Shown in pieces: positions 1 to 9,559 of a stretch of 64,000 nt of DNA. Below the pieces are notes generated by a model. The model was not told where the DNA came from. It saw only the letters and a list, made by a program, of their open reading frames with translations, and did no database searches. Position 1 is the stretch's first letter. Each line of letters starts with the position of its first letter. The position numbers and the translations under genes were made by a program. This DNA is from Vombatus ursinus (taxonomy: Eukaryota; Chordata; Mammalia; Diprotodontia; Vombatidae): NCBI RefSeq assembly GCF_900497805.2, contig NW_020954548.1:10863866-10927865 (forward strand), read 5' to 3'.

Positions 1-377
1 ATGGTAAGCCCCTGGGAAAAGAGAGCCCCTGGGCTAAGGAGGGACAAATAGAGTAGGGCAAAACTTCTATGTAGATCAGCAGTGGGATAGGCCCATGAGC
101 ATCTTTGGCACTTCCAGCCCAGGTAAACTAGAGAGACTCAGCCTCAATAAATAATCAAACAAAAAGAAAATATAAGTGGGACAAGTAGAGGGTTAAGTAA
201 ATCAACAAAGTGGAATGATGGATGGAACAAATTGGTTGCAAAAAAATTTTAGCTTTTTGAAATTTATAATTGGCTATAAAAAAGTTTTAACCAGTGAGTG
301 CTTAGGGTTGAGATGTAAATATCTATCAGTAGTCTCCAAGAACAAGATTGAAGATCTTAACCAGCAACACAGCTACT

Positions 378-490
378 GAAGACACAAAAAAGAAAGATCC
401 CCACCAAAGTCCTTGGTAATGTCAAATGGTTCAACGTCAGAACCAGGAGTATGGTTTTATCAGTGGAAATGACAATGGCATTAAAGGTGA
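378..490 (+). pseudogene. Y-box protein (YBX1/YBX3-type) cold-shock-domain fragment
   Basis: Seen: the plus strand around 400-470 reads KVLGNVKWFNVR, then after a shift YGFIS-GND. This matches the start of the Y-box cold-shock domain ([20 protein letters not shown]), including the RNP-1-like GYGFI motif. Extra bases after NVR break the frame, and homology fades by about 490. Known: Y-box genes have spawned many processed pseudogenes in mammals. Inferred: a short, old retrocopy fragment. Which paralogue it came from cannot be decided. Confidence 0.55.
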
Positions 491-1339
491 CATATAATCA
501 TCTACTTTAATGCTTCACTCCAAGAACCATGGTGTCTTTCCTTCTAGATTGTTGAAGAAACCTCTTATATGTGTTAACTCCTCTGTTAGAATGTGAGCTC
601 CTTGAGGAACTGTGTCTATTTTATTTGTTTTTTTTTTATTTCTATAGTGCTCGGAAAAAGTGCTTTATGTAGAGTAAGTGCTTAACAAGTGCTTTTAAAT
701 TAACTAATTAATTAACCCATGACACTCATTGAGTAGTTGTTAGGTACCATGGGGTAATGGGGATGAGGACAGAATTGATATAAACAAGGAGGAAGAAAAA
801 GCCCTGCTCCTAAGAAATTCATGGCGTCTTTGAAGAACCACAACACACACACTTTTGTACAAATGACCACAATGAAAAACATATTTATCAGTAGCCATGT
901 CAATAAACACAAATCCGGTGTAGCAGCAATGAAGTAAATCAGTGCTTCAGGCACAAGAGGGTACTGAAATGACCAAAAGACCGTTGGAAAGACATTTTTC
1001 ATTGTTTTTTTAAATATCATTTTTGAAGGTTTTAAAACAATTTTGGTTGTGCTATCTGCTTCTAGAATTTGATACCAGTACCTCATTTATACAGGTATGA
1101 TATTTTGTGTGAAGTATAGGGGCTGAAGAGCTTCAAGGAAATATTTCCTGATGATTAGAATCACTCACCATTGTAGTGCACCATCAAGAGAAATTGCAAA
1201 GGTCTTTAACAAGGACAAAATGCCCAGAATGGTTTAGGCCAATCCCTTATTCCTGACATCACTGCCTTTGGAATAGCACATCAATATTTGACACTTCTGG
1301 TTTATTCTATGGAGAAATAAGCATCTTCTTCATTTGATT

Positions 1340-1387
1340 GAATGAGATATTATTTGTAAAGTCCTTAGCACAGTGCCTGGCACACGT
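1340..1387 (+). repeat. MIR 3' end, interrupted by a SINE
   Basis: The stretch 'AAAGTCCTTAGCACAGTGCC' and 'TGGCACAC' match the 3' end of MIR. It is cut at 1388 by the MAR1-like SINE. Confidence 0.5.
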
Positions 1388-1634
1388 GTTCAGTTGTTTC
1401 AGGAATATACAACTCTGTGACCCCATTTGGAGATTTCTTGGCAAGGATACTGGAGTGATTTGCCATTTCCTTCTCTAGCTCATTTTACAGATAAGGAGCT
1501 GACGCAAGCAAGGTTAAGTGGCTTGCCCAGGGTCACACAGCTTGGAAGTATCTAAAGGCTAGATTTCAATTCAGGAAGATGAGTCTTCCTGACTTCAGAC
1601 CTGGCACTCTATCCACTGTGCTATCTAGCTGCTC
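1388..1634 (-). repeat. MAR1-like CORE-SINE, near full length
   Basis: Read on the minus strand: tRNA-derived head (CAGCTAGATAGCACAGTGGA), 'ACCCTGGGCAAG' core, 'TCATTTTACAGATAAGG' in reverse, and the BovB/RTE-type tail (rc of 'GTTCAGTTGTTTCAG'). The RTE tail suggests mobilisation by an RTE LINE, as described for MAR1. Confidence 0.85.
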
Positions 1635-1689
1635 TAACCATTTAACTTATTCACTTTTTAAAACAAATATTTATGCATGAAATATGTAC

Positions 1690-1800
1690 TTTATAAGTCA
1701 CTGACTTAGAATCAGAGAATTTAGAGCTGGGACCTTAGAAATCACCTAATATGACTCTATTTCTTATTTTGCTAAGGCAAAAACCAAGATCAGATAGGGC
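1690..1800 (-). repeat. CR1/MIR-like ancient repeat
   Basis: 'CAGAGAATTTAGAGCTGGGA' followed by 'CCTTAGAAATCACCTA' matches the common 'agagctggaagggaccttagagatcatctag' repeat of mammals. It is degraded. Confidence 0.45.
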
Positions 1801-1919
1801 AAAATTGGTTTGGAAGAAATGGTACTAAATTAGAATTAAATATCATACAAAAAGAAATTGATATCCTTACATAGCAAATAATAAAACCTCAATTAAGTGC
1901 ATGAGTTGTTTGCTCTCTT

Positions 1920-2390
1920 TGTCATAGTGGGTCTTTATGCTTCAGGTAGGGGTTGGTTGGACAGGACACCCTGGGGTGACTGTTGAGTCAGAGCCTGGCC
2001 AGGGGACCACTGCCCTTGGATAAGGGGGCCAGAACCCAGGGAGGTTCTCCCTGGATCCCGTGCTGGTCTTCTAGAGCTCTGACCCAGGTTGCTACAGGGA
2101 TCCTGATTCCTCCTCCTCTTCCAGCTTACAGACCCTAGTTTGAGTCTGGGCCCGGGAAAAGAAAAACCCAGAAACTCAGAGTGGTGGTGGGGGCGGGGCT
2201 TGTTTTCTGCTTCGGCTCTTCTGCCTCAGAGGGTTAAAAAGAAGACAAAAAGCCTGGCTCCTGGGCCCCTTCTGGGCTTTTGGGCTCTTTCCTCACTATC
2301 TGGCTTTGTCCCCTGGAAAGCCTCCTTCCCTCCTGTTTATGCCTTGGCTCTCTGCCTTACACAGGGTCCTTCTAAATCTAAGATTCAATG
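1920..2390. promoter_or_regulatory. GC-rich, promoter-like patch of unknown origin
   Basis: This stands out from the AT-rich surroundings. It has a GC box (GGGGGCGGGGCT near 2187-2198), then a TATA-like GGTTAAAAAG near 2230-2240, and many CCC/GGG runs. No coding match is recognised in either strand. It could be an old LTR or other promoter-bearing repeat, or a regulatory element. No convincing TG...CA ends with target duplications were found. Confidence 0.3.
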
Positions 2391-2424
2391 ACTCGAAATT
2401 TGGTTTGTTACTCTGCACAATCTT

Positions 2425-2560
2425 TAAATCACTGCAAAGCTAGCTGGGTAACCTTGGGCAAATCATTTAACCTCTCTAAGATGATTACCTCATCTGTAAA
2501 GTGAAGGAATTGGACTCAATGACCTCTCCCAGTTTGAAATGTGTGACCCTTTGACCCCAA
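2425..2560 (+). repeat. MIR-like SINE
   Basis: 'GTAACCTTGGGCAAATCATT' followed by 'CCTCATCTGTAAAGTG' and 'GGACTCAATGACCTCTCCCAG' is a MIR-type core and tail. Confidence 0.6.
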
Positions 2561-2943
2561 GATCATAAGACTGACAATCTCAATGTCACAGTGGCACTAA
2601 CCAGTCAAATTGACTTGTTCCCTATCCTAAATGTCTAAATGCAAAGCATTTTACTTTAGCAATTCATTTATTTTCTTTTGCCTCTTCTCTATAGATTTCT
2701 TCATGCACTTACAGTACTTCACCCAGGGAAGAGGGAACTATATTAAAACTAAAAGAAACACGCAATCAAAATATACTGAACCGTAGCTTCAAGTTCCTTC
2801 CTGAGGAACTGTGATGCCAAGAGTAATTTTGCAAAAGTATTTATTTTTGCACTGGCTTCCAGAATGGGGCTGCCAACAGGCTTTGTGTTTGCTGTCCAAG
2901 GACCAACAATGTCAAAGAGAGTGATTATCAGAAGGTTGGCCAC

Positions 2944-3170
2944 AAAATGTCAGGGGTTTTCAGGGTCTGCAGCTCCAAATTTGATCTTCCAAGATTCAGG
3001 CTCTGATCCTGAACTTCCCAAGTTGGTCCCCTTCTTGACCTCTGGGGTCCACCTTTTTGGATTCACACCTACTAGGTGCTAACCTGTCTGTTTCAAACCT
3101 TGGGAAACTGGGGTCTGCTTTAGAATTCCTTCCCAGAGCTGAATTCACACCTGGACTGGGGCTGGGGATG
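2944..3170 (-). repeat. Copy of the L1-like leader that precedes the TRIM pseudogene
   Basis: The minus strand of this segment is clearly homologous to 6235-6445 on the plus strand. Shared blocks include 'CCAGGTGTGAATTCAGCTCT', 'TTAGCACCTAGTAGGTGTGA' and 'TCAAATTTGGAGCTGCAGA'. Homology stops abruptly after 'CCTGAA' (about 2945), the same spot where the other copy turns into TRIM sequence. Beyond it (2749-2943) the minus strand holds a different, unrecognised sequence with a 64-codon open frame. Confidence 0.8.
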
Positions 3171-3879
3171 GAGGGGCTGTAAACGATATCAGTAAATCTT
3201 GAAACTAATTACTCAACCATAGAAGGAGTTGTCATCTAAATCAAAGGAGGACAAGTCCACATGATAACATCACAAATCCTTAAAGTAACAGAATAGATTT
3301 ATTTCTAAATATGGACTGCAGCTTCTTTTACCCAAGTAACTAGAATACAGTTTAGGTGGATGCCTGTGGGAGGAATGGGCATCTGTTATTCTAATCTGAG
3401 GATCATTTGAGACTGTGACTGACCCAGGAAAAGTCAGTCCTCCTTGCTCTTCCTCCTGAAGCAAGGGGAGATATGGAATACTGTGAGAGATGAGAAGCCC
3501 TCCTCGGGGGCAGAGTCTGTCTTCCCTTTTGGGTTTTTTTTTAACCTTTTGTGTTTAGCACACTGACTGATACATAGTGAGAGCTTGGTAAAATTTTTTA
3601 TTCACTCATTAATATGCAATGAATGATTTTAATTAAAATTTTATAACTTAATTTTAATTAATCAACTATTTCGATATTTATACTTGCTACTGTTCTTTCA
3701 CTACATATTTACCATAGGTTGCATTGTAAACAGAAGGTGCTTAATAGATGTTTATTGAATTTGACTATACAGAACTTAAAATGTGCTCACTATAGCATGA
3801 TCCCTGTGTCAGTTCATTGTCTTAATTTAAACAAAACTGACTGACAATATTCAGAAATAAAAACCCTAAAGCCCCCAAT

Positions 3880-4018
3880 TGAGAGGCAGCATGTCGTAGT
3901 AGATAAAGCAGCAGCCTCAAAAGCTGAAAGATGTGGCTTCAAGTTCTCCCTCTGATACCTACTGATTTGTGTCCCTAGGTACTAATTTCCTCAGTGCCCC
4001 AGGAAATTCCATAGACCA
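3880..4018 (+). repeat. MIR-like SINE, 5' half
   Basis: 'GAGGCAGCATGTCGTAGTAG' starts a MIR-type head. The element runs up to the MAR1-like insertion at 4031. Confidence 0.5.
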
Positions 4019-4293
4019 ATAAATTATGGAAGGGGCAGCTAGGTGGTACAGTGGATAAACTGCCAGGCCTGACGTTAGGAAGGCATGAATTCAAATTTGG
4101 CCTTGGAGACTTACTAGCTTGACCCTGGGCAAGTCACTTAACCCAGAGTTAAGTACCTCAGTTTCCACATTTGTAAAATGAGCTGGAGAAGGAAATAGCA
4201 AACCATTCCAGTATCTTTGCCAAGAAAACTCCAAAAGGAGTCAGAAAGAGTCAGGTACAACTGAAAATGACTAAACAAAATATAAATTATGGA
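4019..4293 (+). repeat. MAR1-like CORE-SINE with target-site duplication
   Basis: The SINE body is 4031-4281: head GGGGCAGCTAGGTGGTACAG, core 'GACCCTGGGCAAGTCACTTA', and tail ending in a GACTAAACAAAATA-like BovB/RTE end. It is flanked by a perfect 12-bp duplication, ATAAATTATGGA, at 4019-4030 and 4282-4293. Confidence 0.92.
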
Positions 4294-4726
4294 GTAGTTA
4301 CAGATTTGCATTTGATATAGAGGGTTTCCTTGCTGGGAGTTACTTATTCCAATGACATCACAGGTCTTGACAAGCCCCTGGTGCTATATCATGAACTCTT
4401 TTCTGTCAAGACAAGTGAAACCTAATTTGATCAACATTTGGTTTTGACCATTCACCTCTATGCTGTCTTTAATCACCAGTTACCATCCTATTGCCTCTCT
4501 CCTATAACTAACCACTCTACAAATTTTCCCCAGTACTCTAAGACAACCCACTTAAAAAGCTGATTATCCTCTTACAATAATGTTATTTCATCTAAAGAAT
4601 TTAAAAAGCAGAACTATTTTAACACTTTGACTTCTGGGATGGGTCTCCAACATCTGTTATGAGGGGGATATAAAACAAGATAACTTAAACTTTGGTGGTA
4701 TGCATCTTGGAATTATCTGGAATACA

Positions 4727-5125
4727 GGCCTCACTTTCTCATAGACTCTTCATGTTCTCCCTTTCTTCTCTGCCCCAACTATGAAGATGCCACTTTTCCT
4801 CTGTCTTCAGGAATTCATATAATAGCTTGTATTGCACTCTTAATGCTCTCCCTCCAAGAGTGTGCCTATTCATTCCAAGTCTCCATTTTTTTTTTTTTTT
4901 TTTTTGCTTTTTGGTGAGGCAGTTGGGGTTAAGTGACTTGCCCAAGGTCACACAGCTAGCAAATGTAAGTGTCAAGTGTCTGAGGCCGGATTTGAACTCA
5001 GGTCCTCCTGACTCCAAGGCCGGAGCTCTATCCACTGTGCCACCTAGCTGCCCTCAAGTCTCCATTTTCTCTCTCTCTTCAGCCAGAATGGTCTGAATCA
5101 TCTCCACTTCTTTCTGAATATGGAC
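4727..5125 (-). pseudogene. TRIM coiled-coil fragment split by a SINE
   Basis: Seen: 4876 down to 4727 encodes RVQYKLLYEFLKTEEKWHLH and REERENMKSL. This corresponds to RVQFK-LYEFLKKEEKWHLY and REERENMKRL of the TRIM pseudogene at 7000-7100. 5125 down to 5069 continues upstream with QKEVEMIQTILAEEREKMET, matching 6900-6960. A WSINE-like element with 14-bp target duplications sits between. Neither RING, B-box nor SPRY is present next to it. Inferred: a broken piece of a second TRIM copy, inverted relative to the first. Confidence 0.8.
4876..5068 (-). repeat. WSINE-like A-tailed SINE with target-site duplication
   Basis: The body is 4890-5054, minus: head (rc) GGGCAGCTAGGTGGCACAGT, 'TTTGAACTCAGGTCCTCCTG' in forward orientation, and an A-tail seen as a T-run at 4890. 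It is flanked by the 14-bp duplication CAAGTCTCCATTTT at 4876-4889 and 5055-5068. The A-tail implies L1 mobilisation. It lies inside the TRIM coiled-coil fragment and is therefore younger. Confidence 0.92.
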
Positions 5126-5129
5126 CCCA

Positions 5130-5262
5130 CCATCAACACCAACACTATCAGCCAGCACCTCATAACCTTGTGAGATAGGTAGGCCAAGTACTACTATACC
5201 CATTTTAAGTGAGAAACCGAGGATCTAGGCTGTGAAGTGTCACAGCTGAGCTTTGAGCTAAA
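5130..5262 (-). repeat. MIR-like remnant
   Basis: 'CAGCACCTCATAACCTTGTG' and 'GTGAGAAACCGAGGATCTAG' resemble a MIR-type element in reverse. It is degraded. Confidence 0.4.
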
Positions 5263-5277
5263 ATCTCCTTCTTCCAA

Positions 5278-5645
5278 GTCAAGTCAGGAAGCATTTATTA
5301 AGTGCTTCCTATCAGCCAGATGCTATGCTATATGCACAAAGAAAGGCAAAAATAATTCTTGTTCTCAGGGAGTTCACAGTCAACGGAGGAGACTAAATCT
5401 ACACAATTATGTCCAAACAAATAAGATATGTGCAACATTTTAGGAAAATTTGTAGATAATCTCAGAAGGGAAAGCATTAACATAAATGAGAATAGAGAAA
5501 GACTTCTTGTAGAAGGCGGGATTTTAGCAGGAATTTGAAGGAAAGTAGAGAAAACAGGAGGCAGAGATAAGGAGGGAAATTTCCAACCTGATCTGATCAG
5601 AAAGTAAGAATTAAGAATATGAGGAATAAATAATAAGAAAGCAAA
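5278..5645 (+). repeat. Old dispersed repeat ('tttattaagtgc...ctatgct' type)
   Basis: This starts AGGAAGCATTTATTAAGTGC and runs through 'TTCTCAGGGAGTTCACAGTC' to 'GAAGGCGGGATTTTAGCAGG'. The same ordered blocks recur in this window near 23080, 27700/28370, 35770, 52490 and 55470, so it is a dispersed family. I do not know its database name. Confidence 0.65.
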
Positions 5646-5787
5646 GATTATTTACTCATGATGACCATTCATTTTCCTGGTTTGGATTTCACTTACGACT
5701 AGCTGAAAACTCAAGATTAAAACTATCACCAAATTAAATTTACTGCAGAACTTTTGAAACTTTACTGTTATAAAAACAAACAATAGG

Positions 5788-6450
5788 AACTTCCAGGAGC
5801 CAAGATGATGGAGTAAGCAGTAAATTGCCTATATTCACCCCCAAACACCCATAAAATAGCAACCCAAAACAAATCCTGGAACAGCAGAACCAGCAAAAAG
5901 ATGGGGTGAAACAATCTTTAGCCCAAGAAACTTGGAAGATCGGCAGGAAAGGTCTGCCTCATTCTGGGAAAAGGGGAGCTCAGTCCAAGACAGGAAGTGT
6001 CTCATTAAGCCAGCAGCAAGCCTCACCTCAGCAAAGCAAACCAGTGGGAGATCCTGAGCCCCAGTGTGGTGGAGCAGGCAAATGCCAACACCAGGGAAGC
6101 GCCCCCTCTCACCCAGCCCCAGCAGGTACACTCCAGCTCTGAGAACTGCCTGTGCTTCAGTATAGCAGGGAAACAGCAGAAACACCCCATTAGCCTCAGC
6201 ACACCCCAGACACCAGCACTAGGACCCTGGCTCAGCACCAGTCCAGGTGTGAATTCAGCTCTGGGAAGGATTTCCAAAGCAGACCCCAGTTTCCCAAGGC
6301 AAGTTAGCACCTAGTAGGTGTGAATCCCAAAAGGTGTGAATCCAGAGGTCCTGAGGCCTTTTAAAAGGGACCAACCTGGGAAGTTCAGGATCAGAGACTG
6401 AATCTTGGAAGGTCAAATTTGGAGCTGCAGATCCTGAAGGAAAACTGCTA
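5788..6450 (+). mobile_element. L1-like 5' leader fused upstream of the TRIM pseudogene
   Basis: Seen: it begins near GAGCCAAGATGATGGAGTAA, the same kind of start as the minus-strand element beginning at 27098 (GAGCCAAGATGGTGGAGTAG) and similar to the 5' end of mammalian L1. It is C/A-rich with no long frame, and runs directly into the TRIM start codon at 6456. A second copy of its last ~210 bp at 2944-3170 joins to unrelated DNA, so the leader is a repeat and not TRIM-specific. Inferred: an L1-type promoter or 5'UTR that was part of the transcript which gave the TRIM retrocopy. An unrelated repeat that happens to abut is the alternative. Confidence 0.6.
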
Positions 6451-6455
6451 GAAAG

Positions 6456-7855
6456 ATGGCAATGGCAGAATTTGCTGAAAACTTCAAGAAAGAGCTGCCC
6501 TGCCCTGTGTGTATGGACTACTTCAGCCACCCAGTGACCTTAGGCTGTGGCCACAGCTTTTGCTGCCATGTCTCTTCAGGAACTGGGGAGAAATTGACCG
6601 ACCCTGCTCCTGTCCTCTGTGCAGAAGAACCTTCCAGATGAGAGACTTGGAGCCCGAGTCTCACCTGGGGAAGCTGGCCAGCATAGCCAAGAACATCAGA
6701 CCCTAGTTATTGAGGGTGAGGAAGGAAAGTGTCACATGTGAGAGACATCAGGAGGAACAAAAGTTGTTCTGTGAGGAGGACCAAACCCTCCTCTGTGTAT
6801 CTTGTTTCCAAACTCAGGAACACAGCAGGCATACAGTGTGCCCTACAGAAAAGGCTGCAAAGGATTCTAGGTACAAGCTCCAGAAAAATTTGGATCTTCT
6901 TCAGAAAGAAGTAGAGATAATTCAGACTGTTCTGGTTGAAGAGAGAGAGAAAATGGAGACTTGGAATGAACAGGCACATGCTTGGAGGGAAAGCATTAGA
7001 GTGCAATTTAAGTGATTATATGAATTCCTGAAGAAAGAGGAAAAGTGGCACCTTTATAGGTTTTGCAGAGAAGAAAGGGAGAACATGAAGAGACTATGAG
7101 AAAGTGAGGCCAGACTCTCTCAACACCTTCAGAGCTTAAGGGAAGTCATCACAGACCTTCGGCAAAATGGCCTGAAACCCGATCTCCAACTTCTTCAAGA
7201 GATAGGAGGTGCATTGAAAAGGAGTGAGTCCCTTCTGAGTCATCATCCAGAAGCTACCACTATTCGAGTGTCCATGTTTCAAATCACTGGAATATGGGAA
7301 ATGATAAAATGCTTCAGAGTGAATGTGACACTGGATCCTGAAAGCGCTGCCTGTCCCAGTCTCATTGTGTCTGAAGATAGGAAGACTGTCACCCATGGAG
7401 GGTGCCAGCAGAATATACTAATTGCTCTCCACCAATTTGAAGACAGTATTATTTTAGGGGTTTGGGTTTTTATCTCTGGAATGTACTACTGGGAAGTAGA
7501 TGTGGGAGACAGTAGGGAATGGTCAGTTGGTGTATGTAAGGCATCATTGAACAGGAATGCAAGTGTTCCATTCTCTCCTGGGGATGCATTTCTCCTTACG
7601 TATCTTCTGAAGAGAAATGCTTACTTTGTGATGGTCATACATTTGCACATAGAGCATCAATTAAATTCCCCTATCCAAAAGGTAGGGATTTTTCCAGACT
7701 ATGATCAAGGGCATATTTCATTTTATGATGCCCTGAAGACTCGATTATTATTTCTTTTCCCTCTCTTCCACTTCTCCGAGCCCCTGAAACCTATGTTTTG
7801 TCCTTGTCCCCCCATGGTAGAGGAGAATGAGATTCCAATGACCATTAATCCATGA
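6456..7855 (+). pseudogene. Intronless TRIM-family (RING-B-box-coiled coil-PRY/SPRY) pseudogene
   Basis: Seen: RING half CPVCMDYFSHPVTLGCGHSF (from about 6498), second RING half CSCPLCRRTF, B-box CERHQEEQKLFCEEDQTLLC (6735-6805), a coiled coil (about 6840-7200), then PRY (VTLDPESAACPSLIVSEDRK) and SPRY (YYWEVDVGDSREWSVGVC, DYDQGHISFYDA) to a TGA at 7853. Domain order and length (about 465 codons) are those of a whole class IV TRIM E3 ligase, with no introns. It has a one-base loss within the RING near 6569, a stop at 6704-6706, and stops at 7013-7015 and 7097-7099. The frame is then open for about 250 codons. Known: such TRIMs are ubiquitin ligases with ligand-binding SPRY domains, many acting in innate immunity. 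The exact parent TRIM is not identified. It is antisense to ADAMTSL1, and an AATAAA lies at 8065-8070. Confidence 0.9.
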
Positions 7856-8064
7856 ATATTCATTTCTGAAGAAGCTTCTGTCCTAGACCCTTTCTGAAGG
7901 ACGTAGCTGCAAGTCTAATAGTGTCCAGACCAGCTCTGGATACTGCTCATGATGAATGTGACGTAAAAGCATTTTTAGTGGGTGATTGTGAAGAAGTCAT
8001 AAGACATTTATTATTTTAACCCCAAACGCAGATGAGTCTTTTCATAAAGACTGCTATTCCACCA

Positions 8065-8070
8065 AATAAA
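8065..8070 (+). terminator. Polyadenylation signal AATAAA downstream of the TRIM pseudogene
   Basis: AATAAA lies about 210 bp after the TRIM stop. It is plausibly the parental mRNA signal. No A-tract follows within the expected distance, so the 3' end of the retrocopy is uncertain. Confidence 0.35.
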
Positions 8071-9121
8071 CACTCAGTGAGCCCTCAGTAGGTGGTGGTT
8101 GTTGTTGTTTTGTAAATAAATTTGGTGTCATTATGGATTCAAGTCTTGGGTCTGCTTCTTAGTAATGCCATTACTTTAATCAAAGCTCTTAACCTCTCTG
8201 AGACTAAGTCAAATTACACTATCTACTTCCTTTCCCAATTAAGTGTCTAATGTGTTCTATCATTGCTTTTATGTAAATATTAGAATAAATGGTTTGGTCA
8301 CTATTTCTACAAAAATCTATTGGAGATTTTTAACAAAGATATATGTTCATAACTTTGTATTAAATTGATTTTTAAAATTAAAAAATGGAATCTATCTAGT
8401 TTAGTAAATCATGTTATTTCTATGAATAAAACTGTCATGCTAATTATTAAAGGATATGTAAATATTTGGAAGATGTTCAAATAATCCTTTGGGAGCTCAT
8501 AAGGAATTTCCACTTAGTATCAATATATTCTCTATGCAATAAAAATAATAACATAATACAATCAATTTAATGTAAAGAAGACAAGGAATATTTTGGCTTA
8601 TCAAAATCATGATGATATTAATGCCTACTTAGTACACGATTTCCTCAGTTTCCTCTGGAGATGATTGTGCCCATTATGTGTAAATGGTACATTTAAAAAA
8701 TTCTATTGAAATATATTTAGATGTGCTAGAGTCAACTTAGTTGTAGAAAATGTCATCCTAACACTTTTCAAGTTTCTTTTGCCACCATTATTTTAAACCA
8801 CAAATATTCTGAACCTTCAGCAGATCTGTGAGCTCACCAATGTGGCATATGACATTCAACAAGGCAGACTGCAACCCAGAAATGGCTGCCTATTTGAATG
8901 ATTCTCATCCATGTCCTCCCATAAGATTGCCACAGGGAGCCCACCTACCATGCTAGGGATCTTCTTCACATTCTCCTAACATGGTAAGTCTAACTGTTAT
9001 TTCTCACTTTTGTTCCATGATTGCCCCATATTTTTTTTTTTTGGTTACTTTTTGGGAATATTCCAAAACCTTAGAAAATTGAAGTTTGTATTTCTAAAGC
9101 TTTCATTCTTGTTTCAGAATC

Positions 9122-9268
9122 TTCCTTTTTTTTTTTTCTTTTTGGTGAGGGAATCGGGGTTAAGTGACTTGCCTAGGGTCACATAGCTACTAAGTGTCAA
9201 GTGTTTGAAGCCGGATTTGAATTCAGGTCCTCCTGATTTCAAGGTCAGAGCTTTATCCACTGTGCCCC
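9122..9268 (-). repeat. WSINE-like A-tailed SINE
   Basis: A T-run at 9125 is followed by 'GGGGTTAAGTGACTTGCC', 'AAGTGTCAAGTGTTTGAAGC' and 'GGATTTGAATTCAGGTCC'. It is a minus-strand copy with probable short flanking duplications (TCTTCCT). Confidence 0.85.
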
Positions 9269-9559
9269 TCTTCCTATTCTTTTTAAGACAAACTAATGAG
9301 AAACTACAAAGTGGCTTAATGTGTTAAGTATATTAAATTTATCTTTTATACTGCTGTCACATGGTAGCAAATATTCAATATATTTACATTATACAGAATT
9401 CTTGATGGAATATTTAAATCTTCATTTCTGTATAAGGTACAACCAACTAAGTATTACACAGAGGGTACTACTGACTCACTGTAGGATAGAGGAGGCACCT
9501 TTCACAGCTATGGACAGTAGAGGAATTCTTATACAAGGGATATAAGTGATTATACAAGA

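Noticed and set aside
5835-6314. Several 78-116-codon frames on both strands
   Set aside because: They fall in the C/A-rich leader repeat with no conserved product.
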